DNA of 64,000 bases. Origin: Lamellibrachia columna (taxonomy: Eukaryota; Annelida; Polychaeta; Sabellida; Siboglinidae). The notes under the pieces are model-generated. The model searched no databases. It was not told where the DNA came from and saw only the letters and a list, made by a program, of their open reading frames with translations. Positions 43,732-54,473 of this stretch are shown here, in pieces (the first letter of the stretch is position 1; the number at the start of each line of letters is the position of its first letter). The translations under genes and the position numbers were made by a program. The stretch lies in NCBI GenBank assembly GCA_963662155.1, contig OY759274.1, positions 43,322,386 through 43,386,385 of the forward strand, in the 5' to 3' direction.

Positions 43732-44188
43732 TGGGCACGGACCACAGTCACTTTTCCCATAGACGACCATTATAACATTCTTGCGCCTACATTGAAAATT
43801 TATCCTACAATTTTTTTTTAAATTCACAGAAAATGACAGACCCACTAAGACACCTGGTGTGTAAAATTCGTGAAAATGACATACCTCCTTTTCGCACAAA
43901 TTGCTTCAAAGCATGATGCCCCTGCATTTCTGCCATGAAATTCCCCAGTTTCCAAAATATGAGTACACCCTGCCTAACAGCCACTGTGTCCTTACGCAAC
44001 TGGTATACCTAATGAAAAATGGCATCATTTCAAAGCTTAGATGCTACTGTGCACAAGAACATAACTTCCACTCCCTCATCCACACAATTACTGCTCTCAC
44101 AAATAAACCCTATCTGCACAATGAATTTTTTCATTGGGATTCTTTATCGTTGTAAAAGCGGATGCATTCTGACTGTGGTCCGTGCCCA
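43732..44188 (+). mobile_element. MITE copy 1
   Basis: A 457-bp non-coding element bounded by inverted repeats TGGGCACGGACCACAGTCA (left) and its complement (right). An inverted copy with the same interior lies at 46245-46706. The target-site duplication is unclear, so the superfamily is not assigned. Confidence 0.85.
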
Positions 44189-44769
44189 TGTAGGGCTGTA
44201 GGCACAAGTCTCGCTTATCCGACTCTCGCTCGCCTTCTGCATTCGCCGAGAAGAGAGACTCTGGCCACAGAAGCGTGGTCGAGATGGTACGCTAATTTTT
44301 TTTTACCTGAGTTAACTTTCCAATCGGACAGTTGTGTCAATATAATCAAAGTTTACAGCTAATTCGTAATGCATCATATAAACTGATAACAATTCAATAT
44401 TGTTTTGTAAATTAGCCAAATGCCCGGAGGATATATTAATTAGCTACTTATGTATTCGCCCAGATTCTGGGCGTATATATATTATTTCCATCACAATGAG
44501 AACCACACTCGGCATCCAAGCGAAGATGTGTGCGACAAACGGTGGCGCCACAGCGCGGAACCTGGATAATCGAGGCTAAATTAAGATCTGATCGTCCAAA
44601 TGTGTTTATAAATCAAATAAAAAAATATAATTTGGCCGTTATCTGTGAGAGGGGGTACGTGGGCCGTTATACGTGGGAGGAGATACGTGGGAAGGAGTAC
44701 ATGGGAGGGGTGTACGCGCCAAGAGGTGGGACATGGGAAGCATGGGGGAATTAAATGCGGACTGTAAAA
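44189..44769. other. Intergenic; short TACGTGGG repeats
   Basis: A G-rich patch at 44648-44720 repeats TACGTGGG/TACATGGG at 15-17-bp spacing. No coding evidence. Confidence 0.5.
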
Positions 44770-44850
44770 AATATTCGGGTTGGTGATTAACCCCACAAAC
44801 ATGTGGGATGTTGAACCCCAAAACAGGTGGGTGAGACCCCTGCCACCCCC
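44770..44850 (-). repeat. Third relative of the 5452/6578 repeat, inverted
   Basis: On the minus strand it reads GCAGGGGTCTCACCCACCTG, TTTTGGGGTTCAACATCCCA and CATGTTTGTGGGG, matching the compact repeat at 6578-6722. Confidence 0.65.
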
Positions 44851-44859
44851 CTCCCGACA

Positions 44860-44876
44860 CACACACGCGCGCACGC

Positions 44877-44945
<69 letters not shown>

Positions 44946-44953
44946 CACACACG
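44860..44953. repeat. (CA)n/(CGCA)n microsatellite
   Basis: CACACGCGCGCACG, then an ACGC tetranucleotide run, then CA repeats. The Cys/Val/Arg- and His-rich open frames here are artefacts. Confidence 0.97.
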
Positions 44954-46244
44954 ATTCCCGGCCGCACCGTTGTTAAGTTATGTACATTTTTTCATTTACC
45001 TGTATGCTAATATGATTATTTTTACGTAATTTATTGTTACACGTTTTACTTAGTTTATAACTAAAGTAAACTAACTGACTACTGAAATAAAAGAATTACT
45101 AATAATACGTGCGAATTAAATTCTTTTTTTTACTAAATTGTCTCAATTGAAATACTGAATTGTTCAGATGTTTCGCCCGTTTCTCCTCGTGTCCCAACTG
45201 TGCTCTTTGTGGTTCTACGTCATTTCAAAATCATTGTCCTTTTAAATCGTTTCCTAATAATTGCATTGACGACCTTCTGCGTCATTTCCAACATGTGTCC
45301 CTGTACTTCTGCTTGGCAAGCCGTCTTCTTTCTTATGCAATTTAAAATTAGTACAACAGCTCTTGTGTGCAGTGGAGAGAGACTGCATTATCTCTTCGTG
45401 GGCAGGGATTTCATCAAGGGATTTCACCAGATGACACAATGTAACCATTTCAGAAGTAATCTGTAAAGTATAACAATATACCCTTCCAAAAATATACCCG
45501 GGTATACTCTGGAATAGGGGTATAACGATACAGTACCCTCACGGTACGATACGTATCGCGACACATGAGTCATGATCTGATACGTATCGCGATACTTACA
45601 AAAAATGTATTGACTGTATGTCAGCAAACATATTAAAATTGCTTTATAATACATAGTAAATGCAACTTCAGCTTTCAACAATATAATATCAATCTGAAAT
45701 TTGCAAAAAAATTAACTGGCCCATATTTTTTTTAACCAGCTCAAGTAAGTTTGAACTGGCCCCACAAAAAGGTATCAATTATAAATATACGCAATAAAGC
45801 AGTTTTCGTGCATACAACTAAAATAGGCACTGCATGCTTTCGATTAGAATAAATAATAATTTAATAAATATGAACCATATCAAATATTGTTGTTCATTTC
45901 TTATAACTAGCAGACCAATAAAATAAAGTAATGAATTTAATAAACATTTCAATGCAAATTTTATTTGCGAAACAGTTACAATCGTTGAAAGTAAAATTAT
46001 GTTTGATGTCAACGTTTCGCGCGCACTGCCCTGGCCCTGGGCTGGGCCAGATACGGAAACAAATGTATGCCGTTCTCGATTCACTCCAAATTGAAGCTTC
46101 CACAGTTCACTTTCACAGCCAAATATCACATTAATCAGAATGTCTTGGCACATTGTAATTGCCAATCGAATTGTATGTCTCCTTAGTATCACCAGTATGA
46201 AGTAAATTGGCTTTGCTTTGGTGTTTTCCGCGTTAATCCCCAAT
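44954..46244. other. Intergenic; possible hAT terminus at ~45505-45600
   Basis: 45510-45600 reads GAATAGGGGTATAACGATAC, then repeated GATACGTATCGCGA words. This resembles the AGGGGTGTAACGATACA ends of many animal hAT elements. I could not find the other terminus or a target duplication. The rest is AT-rich. Confidence 0.4.
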
Positions 46245-46706
46245 ATACGGACCACAGTCAGTATCCGTCCGCCATTACAACGATAAAGAGTTCCAAGGAA
46301 AAAATTAATTGTGCAGTTAGGGTTTATTTGTGAGAGCAGAAATTGTGTGGATGAGTGAGTGGAAGTGATGTTTTTTGTGCACAGTAGCATCTAAGCTTTG
46401 AAATGATGCCATTTGTCGATTGGTATACCAGTTGCGTAAGGACACAGTGGCCATCAGGCAGGGTGTACTCATATTTTGGAAACCGAGGAATTTCATGGCA
46501 GAAATGCAGGGGTGTCATGCATTGAAACAATTTGTGCGAAAAGGAGGTATGTAATTTTCACGAATTTCACACACCAGGTGTCTTAGTGGGTCTGTCATTT
46601 TCTGTGAATTTAAAAAAAAAAATTTGTAGGATAAATTTTCAATGTAGGCGCAAGAACGTTAATTATAATGGTCATCTATGGGAAAAGTGACTGTGGTCCG
46701 TGCCCA
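46245..46706 (-). mobile_element. MITE copy 2, inverted relative to copy 1
   Basis: The reverse complement matches 43732-44188 nearly throughout (for example TGGCATCATTTCAAAGCTTA). The right end keeps the full TGGGCACGGACCACAGTCA repeat; the left end has lost its first few bases. Confidence 0.85.
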
Positions 46707-46828
46707 GACACACCGCGTTCCGAATACTTGAAATCGCTTATTTTATACTGAATTAACGTAGATTAGTAAGTAGGTACTGTAATGTGCATTACAGTCCGAC
46801 CCAGCCGTGGCCGCCTGGATGAATGGGC

Positions 46829-47155
46829 GGGGGAGTGGTGGTCTAATGGTTAGAGCACCCGCCTATCGATCGAGAGGACGGTGGTTCGATTCCACCTCAG
46901 CCGTTTCGAAGCTTGGGCAATTTCGTTTACCCCACTTTTCCCGCGCCTTTCGGAAGAGAGCCGTTGGTCCCTACGTATTCCCTACGTTGGTCCCTACGTA
47001 TTCTTCTTCCAAAAGAGCACCCGCCTATCGATCGAGAGGACGGTGGTTCGATTCCACCTCAGCCGTTTCGAAGCTTGGGCAATTTCGTTTACCCCACTTT
47101 TCCCGCGCCTTTCGGAAGAGAGCCGTTGGTCCCTACGTATTCTTCTTCCAAAATA
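46829..47155 (+). mobile_element. tRNA-headed SINE, type 1, with internal tandem duplication
   Basis: The head GGTGGTCTAATGGTTAGAGC (A box) and GGTGGTTCGATTCC (B box) form a near-intact RNA polymerase III promoter. The tail TTTCGAAGCTTGGGCAATTT and GCGCCTTTCGGAAGAGAGCC follows. From AGAGCACCCGCC onward the unit is repeated once (about 46852-47014 and 47015-47150), with only the first copy keeping the A box. It cannot be a functional tRNA because the 3' acceptor half is missing. Confidence 0.9.
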
Positions 47156-47455
47156 TTATTAACGTGTCCATGGCATTGCTAATGTACGTTCCGTTGTGAA
47201 ATGATAAACTCCGTTGATTAACTAATTACTCTGAATGACAGGAAATATAAATACTTGTATGAATAAATAGCTGTTTCCGTCCAAATGAACCATGTTTAGT
47301 GCTGTTGACAGCCGACATGCCCGACTTCGTATTCATTAATGTTCTTTTTCTGCCCCCCCCCCCGAAAAATCAGCAATTTACAATTAATGCGCGAGTAAAT
47401 GTTGCATATCGTATCGCTGTCGAAGAGTCAAAACAAATAAATTTTTATCTGCACC

Positions 47456-48655
47456 ATATGGTTGGTTACAGGTGTCTGTGGTTGGTTACAGGTGTCTGTG
47501 GTTGGTTACATGTGTCTGTGGTTGGTTACATGTGTCTGTGGTTGGTTACAGGTGTCTGTGGTTGGTTACAGGTGTCTGTGGTTGGTTACATGTGTCTGTG
47601 GTTGGTTACAGGTGTCTGTGGTTGGTTAGAGGTGTCTGTGGTTGGTTACAGGTGTATGTGGTTGGTTACAGGAGTCTGTGGTTGGTTACAGGTGTATGTG
47701 GTTGGTTACAGGTGTATGTGGTTGGTTACAGGTGCCTGTGGTTGGTTAAAGGTGTTTGTGGTTGGTTACATGTGTCTATGGTTGGTTACAGGTGTCTGTG
47801 GTTGGTTACAGGTGTCTGTGGTTGGTTACAGGAGTCTGTGGTTGGTTACAGGAGTCTGTGGTTGGTTACAGGAGTCTGTGGTTGGTTACATGAATCTGTG
47901 GTTGGTTACATGTGTCTGTGGTTGGTTACATGTGTCTGTGGTTGGTTACAAGTGTCTGTGGTTGGTTACAGGTGTCTGTGGTTGGTTACATGAGTCTGTG
48001 GTTGGTTACATGTGTCTGTGGTTGGTTACAGGTGTATGTGGTTACAGGTGTCTGTGGTTGGTTACAGGTGTATGTGGTTGGTTACAGGTGTATGTGGTTA
48101 CAGGTGTCTGTGGTTGGTTACAGGTGTCTGTGGTTACAGGTGTCTGTGGTTGGTTACAGCTAGGAGTCTGTGGTTGGTTACAGGAGTCTGTGGTTGGTTA
48201 CAGGTGTATGTGGTTGGTTACATGTGTCTGTGGTTGGTTACAGGTGTCTGTGGTTACAGGTGTCTGTGGTTGGTTACAGCTAGGAGTCTGTGGTTGGTTA
48301 CAGGAGTCTGTGGTTGGTTACAGGTGTATGTGGTTGGTTACAGGTGTCTGTGGTTGGTTACATGTGTATGTGGTTGGTTACATGAAGCTGTGGTTGGTTA
48401 CATGAGTCTGTGGTTGGTTACAGGTGTATGTGGTTGGTTACATATGTCTGTGGTTGGTTACAGGTGTCTGTGGTTGGTTACAGGTGTCTGTGGTTGGTTA
48501 CATGTGTCTGTGGTTGGTTACAGGTGTCTGTGGTTGGTTACAGGTGTCTGTGGTTGGTTACATGTGTCTGTGGTTGGTTACATGTGTCTGTGGTTGGTTA
48601 CAGGTGTCTGTGGTTGGTTACATGTGTCTGTGGTTGGTTACAGGTATCTATTACA
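47456..48655. repeat. 20-bp minisatellite, ~60 copies
   Basis: A unit of GTTGGTTACAGGTGTCTGTG with AGG/ATG/TAT variants and some 16-bp units lacking GTTG. A block with the rare CAGCTAGGAGTCTG is repeated at 48158 and 48278, a 120-bp higher-order step. Long open frames (Cys/Trp/Leu/Val-rich, 368 codons) result from the simple repeat and are not genes. Confidence 0.95.
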
Positions 48656-49307
48656 CTGACTTCTAACACACGAAAATGGACTTTCATTGTTTTGATTATT
48701 CAACAACATAATATATCTGTCTGCTCCAAGGAATCTAAGCAATGTTCCGAGTTTTTGGCCCAGCGGGAACTACGCCCCTACATAGGCGCTTGACTATGCC
48801 CAGCCCGCCCGTTCGCCGTTGGCGTAAGGGATCATGACCCAGTTAGACTTCCTGGTGTGTTACAGAATGTAGGGCACAGTAATTTTAGGTATGTGTCATT
48901 TGAAAAAAATCATATCATCTGACATAACTGCATTTGAGCAGGCACATTGGCAGGTTTGCTGGTAGAACATGTTGGCAGTGTAACTGTGGATTTTTAGATG
49001 ATTTTAATAGGCGGAAGGATTTTTGGCAATTTTTTCACCACAATGCACGTGTGCGTAGTAATTCATGCAGAAATTGGTAAACATTGATGGGCATGACACG
49101 TTCAGCCAATTTAAAAGAGTTAGAAATGTCTAATTTTGACTAAACTCCATCAGCATGTCAATGAAATGATGATGACGGCAGGTAAGAAATTTAAGAATTT
49201 ATGATGGTCAAGTTTTCTTATAATCATGCAAAACGTTAACATTGCCACCAATGGGAAATGTAACTGAGTGCTGAACCCAAATCGTTTTAGCCGCCGTGTA
49301 ATAGAAC
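48656..49307. other. Intergenic within X1
   Basis: No recognised feature. Confidence 0.5.
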
Positions 49308-49354
49308 ACTCCTTTGGCTTTCATTCAGCCAGCGCCCTCCCCCCCGTCCTCCCA

Positions 49355-49382
49355 CCACCACCACCACCACCACCACCACCGC
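49355..49382. repeat. (CCA)n microsatellite
   Basis: About nine CCA triplets. The equivalent place in X2 (50515-50535) has a C run and CCTCCT instead. Confidence 0.9.
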
Positions 49383-50110
49383 TACTGGTTGGTGCAATCC
49401 GGCTACGATAAACGTCAGAATTAATTATAGCGGAGTAAACTGACGTTGTACTGACGTTGAATACGTCGGCCAGACGCAGGCTGAAGGATTGCCAAGGTAC
49501 GTAGTGTTGCAAGACGACACCTAGCGTTGCGGTAGGCCTATATCAGCCGGTAGCTATGTCGGCGTGCTTATAACTGCTTAGACCTGCGTGTTGTACTGTG
49601 TACGTTCCCTGCTGGAAGGAGTGTGTTACGTGTACGCGGTATTTACACCATTCACAGCTGTTGACAGTCACATATCCACAAGCAGGTTAGTTTTTATTAT
49701 ATTATAACCACTTTACAGCAATAGTCATGTTAATGCAACACGTATAAAATGCATGAGTTCTACTACTAGTACTAGTACTAGTATAGTACTAGTATTAGTA
49801 GACTGGTAAACACAAACCCGACACATGACATGTGATCGTATAATTAACACGCACGCGTGTACGGTATGCATGCCCGTTAAAATCGTTCAGTCATGTATTG
49901 TTGCTACTGTAAATGACATGTTATCACCGCGAACATCGCTATATAATGTTCTTGGTGGTTATCAGTTAACGTATTCTTCTTCCAAATATTATCAACGTGT
50001 TCACTGCCATTGCTAATGTTCCGTTGTGAAATTATAAACTCCGTTGATTAACTAATTTACTCTGAATGACAGAAAATAAAAAATATTTGTATAAATAAAA
50101 TAGCTGTTTC

Positions 50111-50339
50111 CGTCCATATTTTGGCGATGCATCGATCGATACGCTGTTTTTATTTACGTGTCGATGCATTATTTCGCGGACCCGTGACCGGGTGTCGCGA
50201 TATATCGATTACTCGTAACGTGCCTACTCTAGAATTCACCAGAACCGAATAATTCTCATCAAAGACAAAATACAACTGCGTTGTATTGACATTTTACTGT
50301 GACCGTTACTTCGCCGACAGTCTGGGGGATCGCATGACG
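50111..50339. other. ~230-bp block present only in X2
   Basis: In X1 the flanks (CCGTCCA and AATGAACCATG) are joined directly. The block contains CGATGCATCGATCGATACG and GTCGCGATATATCGATTACTCG. It may be an insertion in X2 or a deletion in X1; no clear terminal repeats. Confidence 0.6.
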
Positions 50340-50784
50340 CGAATGAACCATGTTAATTTAGTGTTGTTGACAGCCGACATGCCCGATTTCGTCATCATTA
50401 ATAATTAATGCTCTTTTTTACTAGCCCGCCCGCCCGCCCGCCCTTGACGTAATTCGTTTTAGCCTCTGTGTAATAGAGCACTCCTTTGGCTTTCATTCAG
50501 CGCCCCCCCCCCCCCCTCCTCCTCCCACCGCCACCGCTACTGGCAGGTGCAATCCGGCTACGGTAGACGTCATAATTAATTATATCGATGTAAACTGACG
50601 TTGTACTGACGTTGAATACGTCGGCCAGACGCAGGCCGAAGGATTGCCAAGGTACGTAGTGTTGCAAGGAATGCAGTACTACTAATAGTACTAGAAGTAC
50701 TACTGGTAGTAGTACTAGTATTTGTAAACTAGTAAACACCAGCCCGACACATGACATGTGATCGTAATTAACATGCACGCCTGT

Positions 50785-51037
50785 CTTGCCACATGCACAC
50801 ATAGACAGCCTCCATACCCAGTTTACGCTGAGCACTGTGTTTTAAAGGCAGTTTAAGTGAAGAGGTGTGGTGAAAGGAGTTCCATATATGATAGCTTCAT
50901 GAAATCATTTGGGGTTTTTCATGTTGGTAATTTTTTGAGGAATCATTCCATATGCGAATTGCTCGGTGATAAAATGAAAAGACCATTGCATTTATGCGAC
51001 ACCTGGGGACTACGTATATTGTCCACGGGTTCGAGAG
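50785..51037 (-). mobile_element. LINE copy, 3' part (split by the Ginger1-like element)
   Basis: Matches 4137-4395 (shared CACATGCACACATAGACAG 3' terminus through GTCCACGGGTTCGAGAG). Its 5' part resumes at 58793-58880. Insertion of this LINE replaced about 35 bases present in X1. Confidence 0.9.
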
Positions 51038-51041
51038 CCGG

Positions 51042-51160
51042 TGTCGCGGGCCCAGAGTATCCCGTGCCAGGATTATCCGCCTACTCTCGGCCTGCGACGG
51101 TTACGGGCCCAGAGTAGGAGCAGGCCAGGATTCCGCGTTGTTGCTAAGGTGGTTTGCGTT
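51042..51160. repeat. Left terminal repeat with internal duplicate
   Basis: The end sequence CGGGCCCAGAGTA occurs at 51047 and again at 51104, each followed by a CAGGATT-like string. The second copy (ACGGGCCCAGAGTAGGAGCA, CCAGGATTCCGC) is closer to the right terminus (CAGATTCCGC) than the outer copy is. The end may be a terminal repeat duplicated in tandem. Confidence 0.7.
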
Positions 51161-51840
51161 AGTAATATATAATGTTTTCTAATATAATTGCTAGTACACA
51201 TAGTATGACTAAAATGGAATATCTTGTGTGATTATTTTCACGTACATAAATATATTGTGTGATTTAGAGCGCCGTTTTTGTAAATCGAGGCTATAATTAG
51301 TATCGAGGCTATAGCGAGGGCAGTGCGCGGCGCTGTTTATATGCACTGCCGCGATGTCGTGCAATTCTTTTGCGCTCACTAAATACTTTCTTCTTGAATT
51401 GGTGGTCAGTTAATCAGCAGAATTAATTGTTCGACATAATTTCCTCTAGAGTAGCTAAGTAGTCAGGTTTAGTAATTATTATGATTGTAAAATGTAAAGT
51501 TTAATTATCCTTGATGGATAAGTATTTGTCCATATTAGGGCATAGTAGGCCTACTGCAGATGAGGGAAAATTAATGTGCAATACAGGGTTTTTAATATAT
51601 AGTCTGGTAAAATTGCTTTAATTTATAAAGCATGCCTACGATGGGTGTAGCTTTAGACACTAATGAATTAATATGACCAGTTTAGATGTTCCTCTATGTA
51701 AATTGCTTTAAAATGTGTTGAAGTAACTTGATTTATATTAATTTCCTTTATTTTAATTACAGCATCACGTTTATTGTATTTTTTGATTTTCAGGAGTAAA
51801 AATAATAACATTATTTTATTTATGTTTAATGAAAATTTGT
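51161..51840. other. Non-coding interior of the Ginger1-like element
   Basis: AT-rich, no integrase or other domain visible. Confidence 0.5.
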
Positions 51841-51844
51841 TGTT

Positions 51845-52445
51845 TTAACAATGTCGTTTATGTAATAGATAAAAAGAAGTGGACCTAGTGCATGTTGATC
51901 CTTGAGGAACACTGTCACTATCATTAATTCCGAATCTAACTTATTATAAGAAACAAACTGTTTTCTAGTAATTTCTAAACCACTGTAGTTATACACGTCT
52001 TGTTGGGAAAATATATGGCAACTGAATTTAATACACTAACATGTGGACTCACATCAGTTACATCATCATAATCTCATTTTTTCTTCACATACATGCTTCA
52101 GAAACAAGCTTTATCTTGTGCAATATCTCTTTAAGAAGGATATTCTTAAGGATATAATTTATGGCCACGTTATACAACATCTTGATGATCATTAAGTTTT
52201 ATAACATTTTATCCAACAAATAGCACGGATTCAGGAATCACCGCTCTTACAAGACCCAACTCATCAACCTACACCACACATGACCTAGATCAGTATGTTG
52301 ATAACAAACCCAGGTTGACATGGTAATCATGGACTTCTCGAAGGCCTTATACTGTAACGAACAGACAGTTACTTCATAAAATCAACAACTTTGGTATTAC
52401 TAGAAACACATTCAACTTATTGGAATGAACTGCCATCACCCAGTG
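51845..52445. mobile_element. Two decayed LINE fragments, head to head
   Basis: On the minus strand 51845-51935 carries a frameshifted GVPQGS...GPLLF..YINDI reverse-transcriptase box. On the plus strand 52190-52420 carries THQPTPH-type decay of a TQLINL..MDFSKA..LLHKINNFGIT segment (MDFSKA region near 52330, KINNFGITRNT near 52380-52410). Both are short and riddled with stops. They probably inserted into an ancestor of the transposon. Confidence 0.7.
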
Positions 52446-53208
52446 CCAATATTTAAAAATGTCATAACTTGACAATTTCTTATAAGAAACAAAGCACCTA
52501 CATAACCAAATTTGTCGGCTACTAGCTAACTAACCTATGCACACACCCAACATCTCATTTTGCTCCATACGACCCATGAGAATATCATACAGATCTGAAA
52601 TGGAACCAACATTTCAACCAAACCACAAATACTATGTTATTATTATACTAAGCCTCGTGAGATTGAAGGTGCAATTATACAAATTATTATAAACAACTAA
52701 AGGAAATATTTGCTAGTGTGCTAGTGTAATATCAAGAAAAGTTGTATTTTCACAATTCTTTTAACACTTAATAGTTGTAACAAAGTTGAGGTGGCATGTA
52801 AATTGTTGGCTGTATCTGACAAAAGTATTGTTTCAATGGCATACAAATTATGCTGATAAATTAAAAATAGCTTATATGCACATTGCAAATAATAAACCTA
52901 AATAGTATATACATTTGTAGTAAACAAATGCACAACAATTTACTGTATCTAAAAGAATATCAACAAACAAAAGAATGCAATAAATGTGGTCTAAGGTAGA
53001 CTATATGTTTGTTGTGCCTCTGTTGGCCTGGTTACACACATTGCATAGTCTCACTTTCAGACATTGCACAGTCTCAATTCATTTGGGTTGTACAGTAGAA
53101 GCACACTAGATATAAATATATGGGTGGCCACTTTACAGAAGTACCTGTGGTAGATCAACACAGACTGATATGGTGGAAATTTTCAAGGGGTGGCTGCTTT
53201 GAGGTGTT
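52446..53208. other. Non-coding, 3' flank of the Ulp1-PHD gene
   Basis: AT-rich; no recognised feature. Confidence 0.5.
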
Positions 53209-54275
53209 CTACTGTATTCTCTTTTGACATTCTTCACAATAGAAATCTACTGGCTTTTTCAACAATTTTGCACAATGAAAGTGCCACCAAGAGAAGCAAT
53301 TCTCACACTCCACCCAGTCCACATGTTCTCTGTTGGGCTGGCAGGTGGGATTGCAGCAGGAATCCTTTTCGTCCTGTTCCACCAATCGGGCATGCACAAA
53401 GTGTCTGTACTGGTATGCCTGGGCATGACCCATTACACCAACAGGCACATCCTTCACCAAAGCCTCAGCATTCTGCAATATTAATTCGTTTTTTTATTTT
53501 AATTATACTGTAGTCAATTATATTATTATGCCTGGCCTGACCTGTTACAACATTTCTATCAGTAGGCTTTGGACTTGAGAGGTACCAGATAATTAACCTG
53601 AACCATGACTTGGTGCAAAAGAGTGACATATAGTGGTTTACTTGATTACTTTTAAAATATTAAATGCATATTGGTTGTTAGTACAACATATGAATTTTTA
53701 ATCTCATTTCACAGATGGAAGGTATTAAGCATATTGTAACATTAAATCATAGCATATATGGAATGTACTGCGATTAAAGACAAATATAATGTGATGGAGA
53801 GTGACCAAGCAAAAGGTGTAAATACAATAGTTGTTCTACAATTATTTATCATAAGAAAGGTTTACCATCAGGACAAATATCCCACAGCTTGATCCGTCTG
53901 CTTGCTGTCTGCAGGGCATGTGGCATGTTTCCCAGTCAGCAAGTTCTCTCTCAACTTTCTTTGAGCGCATCTTCATATATCTCCTTCAATGACAAAGTCA
54001 TAGAAATACAAGGATTCTAGACGGGTGCATGTAATTAGGGCTTCATACCAACACTATTTTACATTTACATTTTTTCTTAAACTATGATCCATGCATATTG
54101 TTTTTTTTAGATATACCTTACAGTTGAGTTATATAGATCCATTTGTGTATCATTCAGATAAACAGTCATATATTATAGTTGGCTAATACAATGAGGAGTA
54201 CAATAAACAGCAGATTGGTTCAACTTAATACAAATGGATCAAGGATATATATTCATATACTAGGTATATATATTA

Positions 54276-54306
<31 letters not shown>

Positions 54307-54379
54307 ATATATATATATCTAGTATAAGAATATGTATCCTTGTATATATATATATATATAAATGTATATATACACCTGG

Positions 54380-54473
<94 letters not shown>

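Noticed and set aside
44581..44967. Cys/Val/Arg-rich open frames
   Set aside because: CA/CGCA microsatellite.
46829..46905. tRNA gene
   Set aside because: A and B boxes are present but there is no complementary acceptor stem or 3' half; it continues into a SINE body.
47299..48659. 368-codon Cys/Trp/Val-rich open frame
   Set aside because: 20-bp minisatellite; three overlapping frames look alike.
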